In this document: piece after piece, positions 51,162-59,977 of the stretch
Position numbering within the stretch: the first letter of the stretch is position 1
How the letters are laid out: each line of letters opens with the position of its first letter
Assembly: GCA_041738345.1 (NCBI GenBank)
Contig: JBGSPX010000059.1
Location: forward strand, 62,001-126,000
Length of the DNA stretch: 64,000 bases
Source: Proteocatella sp041738345
GTDB lineage: Bacteria; Bacillota; Clostridia; Peptostreptococcales; Filifactoraceae
Reading direction: 5' to 3'
Position numbers and translations under genes: made by a program
The notes under the pieces: model-generated
Told to the model about the DNA's origin: nothing
Databases searched by the model: none
Seen by the model: the letters and a program-made list of their open reading frames with translations, nothing else

Positions 51162-53285
51162 TTATTTGCTCTTTACTGTAGCTGTTTTTTGAACACTATT
51201 CCAATCAATATCTACACCAAATGCATTGGCCAGACCTCTTAACTCTATCATTGTTACTCCATTTTTCAATTCAGCTGGTACCGAAAGTGAAATTGGAGTA
51301 CCATTTACTATCATAGTTTTTTCTCCAAGCTCTACTCTTGCGACTTTACTTCCACTTGCAAAAGTAGCTACCTTATTTTCATTATCCCAAGTTGAAGTAA
51401 TCCCTAACGATTCTGCTAATGCTCTTACCGGAAGCATTGTATATCCATTTCTTACATATGGCGCTTCTGCTACTTCTTTTTGCATACCTGATACAGTATA
51501 TCTATTGCTTCCTATTGTGAATACAGTTATATTGCTTACACCACCACCTAATATATTAACATAATCTGCTTCGTATATTGTATTATCATCTATTTTATTA
51601 AGATTTATTTTTATTTTAGCTACTCCACTTACAACATTTTCTGTTGTATATACCTTAATTCCTGTAATATCTATTCGCGCTGGCGCACTATAACTCTTTC
51701 TTAACACTCTGATTTCCAAAATTCCATCTTTATTTACTTTTGGCTCTGAAAACTCCATATTTTGTGAAGCCGTTACACTTACATCACTTGCCTCAAATCC
51801 CATATTAGATCTGTCTAATACAAAATAAAGCACATCACCAACCTCAAAAGCACCTGTTCTTGATTCTCTTAATATTATATCCTGACCTTTAAATACTCTT
51901 CCTTTAGCTGCCGACGAAATTGAAGTTTCAACAGAAGTCTTATTCTCAACAATTGCTATTTCTGCTCTACTTTGCTCAACTCCGTCTTTAAACATAGTAA
52001 TTTGTGCTCGCCCATCTTCTAGCATACTTGACGTAACCCCTACTTCAAACTTAATTTTACTAATATCATTATCCAATATTTTAAAATCGAATGTTCTATC
52101 TTTGTACACAGTCACCCCATTTACTTTATTCCCTGCTGATTCTCCTAACGGTATAACTTTTCCTTTTGGTTCTAATATAGTAAGCTTGTTATATTCTAGA
52201 TCTATTCCTTTTACTTTAAAATTGATAATTGATCCTTTTGAAAAAGTTCCTTTCACTCCTTCTATAATAACTTCTACAGTTTTAGTTTCTCCTGCTGTAA
52301 GCTTTGGAATCACAGTCTTCCCTTTTTCATTAACTTTAATTTGTGCTCCACTGTCAGTAACTGCCCCTATAATAATATCTTTACTGTCTACCGAACGATT
52401 TCCTACATAAAAATCTATATTTGCATTTACCTCTCCATATGAAATTTTTTCTGAATTTACATCTACATATGGTTTTATTATCAGATTTTCTGCATCTCTA
52501 GATACATTGCTTAGAACCATAATACGATTTTCCTGTTTATATGAAGGTGTAACTTTTTTCCCATCTAAAATAACTTCTGTACTTTTTGAATTAAATGCTA
52601 TATTTGCAGGCAATTTCACTTCTACCGTATTGTTTGCCATTTTAGAGTCTAAACTATCAAAACGAGTTACTGTGATTTCAGACAAGCTTCCTCCAGATTT
52701 TCCTACTCTAATTTTACTATCTTTAGCTTCCACAAACATGCTTCTTTGCATAGTTCCTGTGAACTTTGCTATTGTGAAGGTTTTATTTCCTATACCTTCT
52801 TGCGCTAAATCTTTCATTGTCACATCAATATCACCAAGATTTGAATTACTAAAATCAAGTTTCATAGTTATAAGGAGTTTTGTATTTTCTTCACCTTTAT
52901 TTCTTAAATTTTGACTTCCTCCTATTCTCATATAAAAATTATCTTCATTTCCTCTAAGTGCCTCTGATTTTATCTTATCCTCAAAACTAACTTCCGTAGT
53001 AAGCCCTACCTCCTTATTACCTTCTACAAATTTTGCAGTTATTGGATTCACAACTCTTGCAGTTTTTGCATTTTTTAGAGTAACTTCTACCATTCCTCTG
53101 TCTAAATATGCATCTCTTCCTAAATCAATCATAAAGCTCACTGGCTTATTTTCATCCCTTACACCATATTCTTCAATTCCATTTACGATTTCTACAAAAT
53201 CATCTGTCTTTTCTGCAAATACTGAGAATGGAATCATACTCACCATAATCATCATTGTCATAAATAAAGCTAACTTTTTCTTCAT
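51162..53285 (-). CDS. Large secreted stalk-domain protein, paralog
   Basis: A 707-residue protein with a signal peptide (about 1-24, ending SVFA), a beta-rich body (for example AGETKTVEVIIEGVKGTFSK, matching KKEIPALYGG..VKLSGVVGSF of the neighbour) and the same C-terminal stalk domain: YTVSGMQKEVAEAPYVRNG, GYTMLPVRALAESLGITSTW, VTMIELRGLANAFGVDIDW. It is a clear paralog of the 48527 protein. AAGGAGGAACACA precedes the start. It is probably another envelope protein. Confidence 0.82.
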   Translation of the reverse strand: MKKKLALFMTMMIMVSMIPFSVFAEKTDDFVEIVNGIEEYGVRDENKPVSFMIDLGRDAYLDRGMVEVTLKNAKTARVVNPITAKFVEGNKEVGLTTEVSFEDKIKSEALRGNEDNFYMRIGGSQNLRNKGEENTKLLITMKLDFSNSNLGDIDVTMKDLAQEGIGNKTFTIAKFTGTMQRSMFVEAKDSKIRVGKSGGSLSEITVTRFDSLDSKMANNTVEVKLPANIAFNSKSTEVILDGKKVTPSYKQENRIMVLSNVSRDAENLIIKPYVDVNSEKISYGEVNANIDFYVGNRSVDSKDIIIGAVTDSGAQIKVNEKGKTVIPKLTAGETKTVEVIIEGVKGTFSKGSIINFKVKGIDLEYNKLTILEPKGKVIPLGESAGNKVNGVTVYKDRTFDFKILDNDISKIKFEVGVTSSMLEDGRAQITMFKDGVEQSRAEIAIVENKTSVETSISSAAKGRVFKGQDIILRESRTGAFEVGDVLYFVLDRSNMGFEASDVSVTASQNMEFSEPKVNKDGILEIRVLRKSYSAPARIDITGIKVYTTENVVSGVAKIKINLNKIDDNTIYEADYVNILGGGVSNITVFTIGSNRYTVSGMQKEVAEAPYVRNGYTMLPVRALAESLGITSTWDNENKVATFASGSKVARVELGEKTMIVNGTPISLSVPAELKNGVTMIELRGLANAFGVDIDWNSVQKTATVKSK

Positions 53286-53434
53286 TGTGTTCCTCCTTGT
53301 AATTTTTAAATTTGAAAATCCAAAGTTTTGAAACTTAAAATTATTTTACCACAAAATTAATACTTTTACACTGAATTGGATTTTTTGTATAGAGATTTTA
53401 ACATATTTGTAATATACACATACATTTTTTCTGA

Positions 53435-53440
53435 TATAAT
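53435..53440 (+). promoter_or_regulatory. Extended -10 promoter of the small stalk protein gene
   Basis: CTGATATAAT gives TG-n-TATAAT about 37 bases before the start. Confidence 0.45.
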
Positions 53441-53476
53441 GTTTAAAGTATAACTTTTTAAACAGGAGGGTAAAAA

Positions 53477-54355
53477 ATGAAATACAACAAAAAATTAGTA
53501 GCTTCTATACTTACAGCTACACTATGTGCAGGTACTGTTGCATTTGCAGCGCCTATGACTAGAAATCTAGCCGTAAATTACAATGTTAAAATGAATGTTA
53601 ATGGTTCTGACTTTACTGTCGCAGACCAAAATCAAAGACCTTTTAAGACAAATGACGGAAGAACATATGTTTCTATAGCTTCTTTAAATGCAATGGGAAT
53701 TGCTACAGCAACTTTTGCTGATAATACTGTTACTATAAAAGGTAGTTCAAGTGGCTCAAGCATGGGTGGTTCTGCAGAACTTCAAGCTCAAATAAGTGCA
53801 CTTATGGCTCAAAACAACAGTTTACTTACGACTAACAACAATCTTCAAACTGAAAATACTAAATTAAAGGCTGAAATTGAGACGCTTAAGAAAAATTCTT
53901 CTAGTTCATCAAGTTCTTCTAGTTCTAGTGATACATTTAGCAAACTAACTTCAAGTGAAAAAAGAGATTTAGAAAAAGATATCGATAGTGATTTAAGAAG
54001 CTTTAGATCTACGGCATCTTTTGATAGAGGTAGAAGATTTGAAGTTGAATCATCTATATCTTCAAGAAATTCTGTGTCTTTAACATTTACTCCAGATGAA
54101 AGTTGGACAAAAGATGAAATAACAGACTGGAATGATAAGATTGATAACTCTTCTAAAAGAAGAGATTTAGAAGATAGTTATGAAGATTTTATAAAAGATG
54201 TAGTAGGCGAATTGAGTTCTACATTAAAAGGCTATAAAGACTATGATGTAGATGTTATTATCTATTCTGATACTAGAGAGAATAATAAAGTTGTAGATGC
54301 AAGTTACAGATCATCTAGAGATAGATATACTATAAGTCTTTCTACTGCAAAATAA
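53477..54355 (+). CDS. Small secreted stalk-domain protein with coiled coil
   Basis: A 292-residue protein: signal peptide (about 1-24, ending AFA); a half-size stalk domain (about 30-90, RPFKTNDGRTYVSIASLNAM); a coiled coil (about 102-140, LQTENTKLKAEIETLKKN); a Ser-rich linker of ten or more serines; and a C-terminal acidic/basic mixed domain (about 155-292). AACAGGAGGGTAAAAA precedes the start. It is divergent from the 51162 gene. The function is unknown, probably at the cell surface. Confidence 0.75.
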   Translation: MKYNKKLVASILTATLCAGTVAFAAPMTRNLAVNYNVKMNVNGSDFTVADQNQRPFKTNDGRTYVSIASLNAMGIATATFADNTVTIKGSSSGSSMGGSAELQAQISALMAQNNSLLTTNNNLQTENTKLKAEIETLKKNSSSSSSSSSSSDTFSKLTSSEKRDLEKDIDSDLRSFRSTASFDRGRRFEVESSISSRNSVSLTFTPDESWTKDEITDWNDKIDNSSKRRDLEDSYEDFIKDVVGELSSTLKGYKDYDVDVIIYSDTRENNKVVDASYRSSRDRYTISLSTAK

Positions 54356-54378
54356 TATAGTTCAAATAATATAAAATT

Positions 54379-54413
54379 AAACAACCTTGTTTCTTAGAAG
54401 CGAGGTTGTTTTA
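54379..54413 (+). terminator. Intrinsic terminator
   Basis: AAACAACCTTG pairs with CGAGGTTGTTTTA around about 11 bases. Confidence 0.75.
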
Positions 54414-54458
54414 ATCTATTGTTTCGCTTATTTAATTTTTAAGAATTGAGGAATTAAA

Positions 54459-54911
54459 ATGAATTTGTTAAATCCATATTTTGCAACCTTTGTGCTTGCC
54501 GCTACTCCAATTGTGGAGCTTAGGGGAGCTATTCCTGCGGGTATAGCTATGGGACTTGAACCTTGGACTGCCTACTTTTTATCTGTAGCTGGTTCTACTT
54601 TTCCAGTACCTTTTTTAGTACTGTTTTTTAGAAAGATCTTAGATTTTATGGAAGATAAAGGATTTTTCCCTAAGCTTACTTTTTTTTTACATAATCATCT
54701 TAAAAAAAAATCTCAGAAATTGAAAAAAGCCTCTATAATGGGCCTTTTTCTATTCGTAGCAGTTCCGCTTCCATCTACTGGTGCTTATACTGGATCGGTT
54801 CTTGCTTCTGTATTTGATATTAGGCTTAAGTATTCATTCCCTGCAATACTGCTTGGAAATATGACAGCAGGTATTATTATGATGCTGCTTTCGCACATGA
54901 TAATCCTTTAG
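54459..54911 (+). CDS. Small multidrug export protein family (Sm_multidrug_ex, COG2426)
   Basis: A 150-residue membrane protein with about four helices and the family motifs ATPIVELRGAIPAGIAMG and PLPSTGAYTGSVLASVF. The export role is an assigned family name and not proven. The start is an ATG after GAGGAATTAAA. Its 3' end overlaps the convergent amidase gene by 35 bases. Confidence 0.85.
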   Translation: MNLLNPYFATFVLAATPIVELRGAIPAGIAMGLEPWTAYFLSVAGSTFPVPFLVLFFRKILDFMEDKGFFPKLTFFLHNHLKKKSQKLKKASIMGLFLFVAVPLPSTGAYTGSVLASVFDIRLKYSFPAILLGNMTAGIIMMLLSHMIIL

Positions 54912-55449
54912 TTCCTAAATACCTTATTATGCCTCTAGCGTATGCTCTTGCATATGCTTTTCTTTTGTCTTTACTATCGACATTTCTTATGTCTTTTGAG
55001 TCTATAAACGCCGTTTCTAGTATTAGCGATGGAAAGTTAACATCTCTTAAGAATCCAAAATAATCGTTGCCTTTGGTATCCAGTTTAGTTTTTATCCCTC
55101 TGCTGTGTTTACCATCTTTCTTTATTTCTTCTTCTATAAGTTTGGCTGCAAGTCTTTCATCATTACTATGTGCCCCTGTAGATACATAGACTTCAAAACC
55201 TTTTCCTCTACCTGCATTTGTGTGAATATCTACTGCTAAATCTGGAATAAAGCTATTAGCTTTTTTGATACGATATGCGGCAGGAGTATCTATATCAAAT
55301 GTCCTAGATATACATACCTCTATTCCATATTTTTCAAGCTCTAATTTTAGCTCTAAAGAGATATCTAAATTGATATCTTTTTCCTTTAGTCCATAGCCCT
55401 CTGCTCCAGAATCTAGTCCACCATGACCTACCCCAATAAATACTCTCAT
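54877..55449 (-). CDS. N-acetylmuramoyl-L-alanine amidase (Amidase_3)
   Basis: A 190-residue zinc amidase cutting peptide side chains from murein. Motifs: GVGHGGLDSGAEGYGLKEKD (first His plus Glu22 pair), DLAVDIHTNAGRGKGFEVYV (second His), ILETAFIDSKD (catalytic Glu). No signal peptide is seen, so it may act in sporulation or lysis or leave by another route. AAAGGAGATTTTAAA precedes the start. Its upstream region shares a 13-base motif with the sigma-like gene. Confidence 0.9.
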   Translation of the reverse strand: MRVFIGVGHGGLDSGAEGYGLKEKDINLDISLELKLELEKYGIEVCISRTFDIDTPAAYRIKKANSFIPDLAVDIHTNAGRGKGFEVYVSTGAHSNDERLAAKLIEEEIKKDGKHSRGIKTKLDTKGNDYFGFLRDVNFPSLILETAFIDSKDIRNVDSKDKRKAYARAYARGIIRYLGTKGLSCAKAAS

Positions 55450-55515
55450 TTTAAAATCTCCTTTCTACATTAAAATTAGTAAAATTTAGAATAAAACATC
55501 CTAAAATAGTTCCTA

Positions 55516-55552
55516 ATTATAATATAGAAGTTTGGAGCTAAAAAGTGGGGTA
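55516..55552 (-). promoter_or_regulatory. Putative amidase promoter with TACCCCACTTTTT motif
   Basis: TACCCCACTTTTT (55540-55552), 18 bases, TATAAT (55516-55521), then a leader of about 65 nt. The 13-base motif is identical to 41816-41828. Confidence 0.5.
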
Positions 55553-55583
55553 GTTTTTTTAATATTTTTTATTTTTACAAAAA

Positions 55584-56120
55584 TTATAACTTAGGTAAGC
55601 ACCTATCTTTTTCTGATAAAATAACTTTTTTAACTTTATCAAGTGGCCATTTTATTCCTAAAGTTGAATCATCAAAAATTATTCCACTTTCTCCCTGAGG
55701 ATTATAATAATCTGTGCATTTATAATTTATTATTGCCTCATCACTTAATGTAAGAAAACCATGTGCAAATCCCTCTGGTATATATAATTGATTCTGATTT
55801 TCTTCATTTAAAATAAATGCCTCATAGCTACCATACGTACTTGATTCTTTTCTTAAATCTACAGCAACATCAAATATTTCACCTTTTATAACTCTTACTA
55901 ACTTCCCTTGAGAATTTATAGTTTGAAAGTGAAGCCCTCTAAGTACTCCTTGTTTTGAAAAAGATTGATTATCTTGAACAAACTCCATTTTTAATCCTGC
56001 ATCAAAAAATTCTTTTTTTGAGTAGCTCTCAAAAAAATATCCTCTATCGTCTCTAAATAGTTTAGGTTTTATTAAATATAATCCGTCTATCGATGTTTTT
56101 ATAAATTCAAATTTAGACAT
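55584..56120 (-). CDS. rfbC: dTDP-4-dehydrorhamnose 3,5-epimerase
   Basis: A 178-residue cupin epimerase: GYFFESYSKKEF, QGVLRGLHFQ (catalytic His), VDLRKESSTYGSYEAF, IPEGFAHGFLTLSD, YYNPQGESGI. It makes dTDP-4-keto-L-rhamnose from dTDP-4-keto-6-deoxyglucose. The start lies inside rfbD with AGGAGGATAAGGA. The rfbA and rfbB steps are not in the window. Confidence 0.93.
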   Translation of the reverse strand: MSKFEFIKTSIDGLYLIKPKLFRDDRGYFFESYSKKEFFDAGLKMEFVQDNQSFSKQGVLRGLHFQTINSQGKLVRVIKGEIFDVAVDLRKESSTYGSYEAFILNEENQNQLYIPEGFAHGFLTLSDEAIINYKCTDYYNPQGESGIIFDDSTLGIKWPLDKVKKVILSEKDRCLPKL

Positions 56121-56959
56121 TCCTTATCCTCCTGTAAATATTCACATAGTGAATCCTGCCAATCTCTAAAATTATCTAAATTTCTAAGTTTTAACATATA
56201 ATTATCTAACATGCTGTACATTGGTCTTTTTGCCAATCTATTTAGATTCAAACTTTCCGTTTTAGTTATAGCAATTTCAATACCTTTTAATTCAAATATT
56301 TTCACTGCAAAATCATACCAAGAACAATATCCGTGTGCACTTGCATGATATGTTCCATAATACTCTGTATTTAATAAACTTGCTATATGTTTCGCTAAAT
56401 CTTTAGTATATGTAGGACATCCATATTGATCCCCTACAACTTGTAATTCTTTTTTTTTAATTCCTAATTTTAGTATAGTTCTTACAAAATTGTTACCATC
56501 TCCGTAAAGCCAGCTTGTGCGCAAAATATAATGCTTATAACAAAATTTTCTAACGAATTCTTCTCCTGCAAATTTACTTTTTCCATATATATTTTGTGGT
56601 TTTATTTCATCAAACTCATTTAACTGAATATTTTTATTTCCTTCAAAAACATAATCCGTTGATATATGAACTAGTTTCGATCCTATCTTATTCGTTGCAA
56701 TTGCTAAATTTTGTGCCCCTATTGCATTTACTAAGTAAGCTTTATCCTCTTGTTTTTCACATTCATCTACATTTGTATAAGCTGCGCAATTTATAACTAT
56801 TTCTGGCTTATTATTATATATATAACCATCTACTTCTTCAAAGCTACAAATGTCCAACTCTTTTGATGAAGGTGTAAAAATAATGTTTTCATTGTTTTTA
56901 AATTGAGATACACAAGCTTTTCCTAATTGTCCATTTGCTCCCAAAATCAGTATTCTCAT
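56099..56959 (-). CDS. rfbD: dTDP-4-dehydrorhamnose reductase
   Basis: A 286-residue NAD(P)-dependent reductase, the last step to dTDP-L-rhamnose. ILGANGQLGKACV (dinucleotide binding), INCAAYTNVDECE, STDYVFEG, Tyr-x3-Lys in NIYGKSK, YHASAHGYCSWYDFA and RPMYSMLDN. It overlaps rfbC by 22 bases and follows the rhamnosyltransferase-like gene. Confidence 0.93.
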   Translation of the reverse strand: MRILILGANGQLGKACVSQFKNNENIIFTPSSKELDICSFEEVDGYIYNNKPEIVINCAAYTNVDECEKQEDKAYLVNAIGAQNLAIATNKIGSKLVHISTDYVFEGNKNIQLNEFDEIKPQNIYGKSKFAGEEFVRKFCYKHYILRTSWLYGDGNNFVRTILKLGIKKKELQVVGDQYGCPTYTKDLAKHIASLLNTEYYGTYHASAHGYCSWYDFAVKIFELKGIEIAITKTESLNLNRLAKRPMYSMLDNYMLKLRNLDNFRDWQDSLCEYLQEDKECLNLNL

Positions 56960-56973
56960 CCATATCCTCCTAG

Positions 56974-57885
56974 CTATATAAATCTATTTTTAATACAAGA
57001 TATTGTATATTTTGTCCATATCCCTAAAAATACTAAAATTGTTATTCCTACATTATATTTTTTTATATAATGTTTTTTGTAAAATATCCACATTGCATCA
57101 TGAAAATCATAGATTGTTTTTGGATTTCGTCTTTTAGGTTTAGATTTTTCTGTAGAACTTCCACCTTTGTAGTGAATAATTTTTGTTTCTGGATAATATA
57201 TAATCTTATAACCTGCTTCTTTTATTCTATAACATAAATCTATATCCTCACCATACATAAAAAAAGTTTCATCAAGTAGTCCTATTTCGTTTAATACTGA
57301 TTTAGGCATAAGCATAAACGCTCCCATCAGTGCATCTACTTCTCCAATTTCATCTTCATCTAGATGCAGTGCATCATACTGACCATATTTAGCTGGATTT
57401 TTTTTATCTAATCCTAGTAAATAATGTAGTGATGCACTTGGCGTAGGAAATCCTCTCTTGCATGCATGATCTAATTTCCCATCGGGAAGTATAATTTTGC
57501 ACCCAAGAGCACCTATAATATCTTTTTTATTAGGATTTTCTAAATTATATCTATTTATATACTCTATACATTTTTGCAAACAATCTTGATCTAGCTTTGT
57601 ATCGGAGTTTAAAAGAAGTATATATTCTCCAATTGAATTTCTTATACCTATATTATTCGCTTTTGAAAATCCTAAGTTGCTATCATTTATTATTACTTTT
57701 AAAGTTCCTTGATTTATAATATTTTGAAAATCTGACTGTATTTTTTCAATACTTCCATCTTGAGATGAATTATCTACTAATATTATTTCATACTCAAAAT
57801 TAGCATTTTGTCTTAATACAGAATCTATAGTTTGTTTTGTAAGTTCATACGTTTTGTAATTTACTACTATTATAGAAAGTTCCAT
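56974..57885 (-). CDS. GT2 family glycosyltransferase, rhamnosyltransferase-like
   Basis: A 303-residue GT-A enzyme: SIIVVNYKTYELTKQTIDSV, ILVDNSSQDGS, DSNLGFSKANNIGIRNS, LLNSDTKLDQD (Asp motif), GAFMLMPKSVLNEIG, ETFFMYGEDIDLCYRIKEAG, and a C-terminal hydrophobic segment (about 280-297). It matches WbbL-type rhamnosyltransferases, and its operon with rfbD-rfbC supports L-rhamnose transfer. The terminator at 57912-57946 separates it from the upstream operon. Confidence 0.9.
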   Translation of the reverse strand: MELSIIVVNYKTYELTKQTIDSVLRQNANFEYEIILVDNSSQDGSIEKIQSDFQNIINQGTLKVIINDSNLGFSKANNIGIRNSIGEYILLLNSDTKLDQDCLQKCIEYINRYNLENPNKKDIIGALGCKIILPDGKLDHACKRGFPTPSASLHYLLGLDKKNPAKYGQYDALHLDEDEIGEVDALMGAFMLMPKSVLNEIGLLDETFFMYGEDIDLCYRIKEAGYKIIYYPETKIIHYKGGSSTEKSKPKRRNPKTIYDFHDAMWIFYKKHYIKKYNVGITILVFLGIWTKYTISCIKNRFI

Positions 57886-57911
57886 CGATTTTTCTTCCTT
57901 TTTTATTATGC

Positions 57912-57946
57912 GAAAAACACAGATTCAATTCCAAATCTGTGTTTTT
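57912..57946 (-). terminator. Intrinsic terminator after the diacetamido-mannuronate operon
   Basis: AAAACACAGATT and AATCTGTGTTTT pair around about 8 bases and end in a T run on the minus strand. Confidence 0.8.
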
Positions 57947-57957
57947 TATAAAAATTT

Positions 57958-58902
57958 TTAAATAAAATATAAAAATAAATTTGCTATCAATCTTAATTCT
58001 ATTCTTAAATAATTAATAATATTTTTAAATTTAAATTTAGGTTTTTGTATTTTTTTTATACTTAATAAGGCTTCTTTGATTCCTAATAAGTAACTTTTTC
58101 CTAATCCTTTTTTTAAAAAAAATAGATATTTTACAAAAAAGCCTATACATAACAATGGTAAATTTAATATAAGTTGCAATATAGGCATATTTTTTACTAC
58201 TAGATATATATTGTTTCTAGCTGATAATTTTACCTTAAAGTCATTATGTTTACTTCCTGAGGTTGCGCTTCCTACATGATATACAATTGCATCAGGGCAA
58301 AATATATTCTTATATCCATTAATATTAGCTCTATAACAAATATCTACATCTTCTAAATAAGCAAAAAAAGATTCATCAAAATATCCTATTTCCTCAAATA
58401 TTTTTTTTCTATAAATAGCTGCACCTGCACAAGAACTGAAAATCTTACGAGGCTTTACAAATTTATCTATTGATTTACCATTTCCAACTTTTTTAGTCCA
58501 TCCAACTATACTGTATTCATCGCCCGCATCATCAATTATCTTACGATTACGATAATCTATCATTTTGCTTGATACTGAAAATATATATTCATCTGATTTT
58601 ATTTGTTCTAGAAGTTTTTCAACAAACCCAAACTCTATTTCAGTATCATTATTTAACAATATTATATATTCTGAATTGGAGTTCAAAATCCCTTCGTTTA
58701 CAGCCTTACTAAACCCATAATTCTTATCTAAATAAATGAACTTTACATTTTCAAGGTTATTTATATAATCTATGTCCAAATCTTTTGATGCATTATCCAC
58801 TATAATTATTTCTATGTCTTCGTTTGTTTTTTCTTTAATTGAAATAATACATTTCTTTAGTAATTCAAATGCATTATAATTCGGAATTACTATAGATACC
58901 AT
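57958..58902 (-). CDS. GT2 family glycosyltransferase
   Basis: A 314-residue GT-A enzyme: SIVIPNYNAFELLKKCIISI, IIVDNASKDLD, DKNYGFSKAVNEGILNS, LLNNDTEIEFG, FFAYLEDVDICYRANINGYK, and C-terminal hydrophobic segments (about 240-265 and 295-312). The acceptor is unknown. It is last in the operon with the UDP-ManNAc3NAcA pathway and may add that sugar. Confidence 0.88.
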   Translation of the reverse strand: MVSIVIPNYNAFELLKKCIISIKEKTNEDIEIIIVDNASKDLDIDYINNLENVKFIYLDKNYGFSKAVNEGILNSNSEYIILLNNDTEIEFGFVEKLLEQIKSDEYIFSVSSKMIDYRNRKIIDDAGDEYSIVGWTKKVGNGKSIDKFVKPRKIFSSCAGAAIYRKKIFEEIGYFDESFFAYLEDVDICYRANINGYKNIFCPDAIVYHVGSATSGSKHNDFKVKLSARNNIYLVVKNMPILQLILNLPLLCIGFFVKYLFFLKKGLGKSYLLGIKEALLSIKKIQKPKFKFKNIINYLRIELRLIANLFLYFI

Positions 58903-58916
58903 TAAAAAAGCTCCTC

Positions 58917-59975
58917 TTATTTAGTCATTTCACTTATAATATTTACTATTTTATTAGCGGTATCTCCCTCACCAAAAAGATTTATTCTTTCTGATTTTGG
59001 ATTGAAATTATTGAGTGCATCAACAATTTTTTCTACATCTGTACCAACTATTAAATTCCATCCACACTCTACAGTTTCTACCCACTCTGTTTCATCTCTC
59101 ATCGTTATACATGGTTTTCCTGCAAAATATGCTTCTTTTTGTACTCCACCACTATCAGTTACTATCTTCAAAGAATTATTTTCAAGCTTTAACATATCAA
59201 GGTAACCCACTGGTTCAATTACTTTTATATGCGATTTCAGTTCCATACTATTATTTTCTATTATTTTTTTAGTTCTAGGATGAAGCGGTAGCACTATGTC
59301 ATATTTACTTTCGTTTAAGGCTTCTATTATATTTTTCAATCTTGATAAATCATTTGTATTTTCTGCTCTATGGATAGTAGATAATATATATTCTGATTTT
59401 ATTCCAAGTTCTTCTAATATCCCTGATTTTTCTTCCGCTATACTAGAAAACAGCTTAAAAGAATCACACATTATATCTCCAGTGTTATATACCCCTTCTA
59501 CAATTCCTTCTTTTTTTAAATTATTTTCTGCTGTCTGCGTTGGAACAAATAGATATTTTGATATATGGTCTGTAAGTATCCTATTTTGTTCCTCTGGCAT
59601 CGCCATATTAAAGCTTCTTAGCCCTGCCTCTACATGTGCTACTGGTACTAATCGTTTACTTGCACATAATGCTCCTGCTAATGTTGAGTTTGTATCCCCA
59701 TAAACTAATACTAAATCTGGATTTTCTATATCAAAAATTTTCCCAAATTCAATCAACATCTTTCCTGTTTGATACTCATGAGTTCCCGATCCTACATTTA
59801 AATTATATTTTGGTTTTGGTATATTTAGTTGATTAAAAAATATGTCTGACATATTTTCATCATAATGCTGCCCAGTATGAACAATTATTTCCTCATGTTC
59901 GTTCATAAGTATCCTTGAAAGAGCTGCTGCTTTTATGAACTGTGGTCTAGCTCCTATTACTGTTAAAATTTTCAT
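58917..59975 (-). CDS. wbpI: Non-hydrolysing UDP-sugar 2-epimerase (WecB/WbpI type)
   Basis: A 352-residue enzyme: GARPQFIKAAALSRIL, HTGQHYDENMSDIFF, VYGDTNSTLAGAL, HVEAGLRSFNMAMPEEQNR, TIHRAENT, TDSGGVQKEAYFAGKPC. Known members epimerise C2 of UDP-GlcNAc or, in the Wbp pathway, of UDP-GlcNAc3NAcA. Its co-operonic genes favour the second substrate (inference). The start is 2-3 bases from the oxidoreductase stop. Confidence 0.88.
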   Translation of the reverse strand: MKILTVIGARPQFIKAAALSRILMNEHEEIIVHTGQHYDENMSDIFFNQLNIPKPKYNLNVGSGTHEYQTGKMLIEFGKIFDIENPDLVLVYGDTNSTLAGALCASKRLVPVAHVEAGLRSFNMAMPEEQNRILTDHISKYLFVPTQTAENNLKKEGIVEGVYNTGDIMCDSFKLFSSIAEEKSGILEELGIKSEYILSTIHRAENTNDLSRLKNIIEALNESKYDIVLPLHPRTKKIIENNSMELKSHIKVIEPVGYLDMLKLENNSLKIVTDSGGVQKEAYFAGKPCITMRDETEWVETVECGWNLIVGTDVEKIVDALNNFNPKSERINLFGEGDTANKIVNIISEMTK

Positions 59976-59977
59976 TT

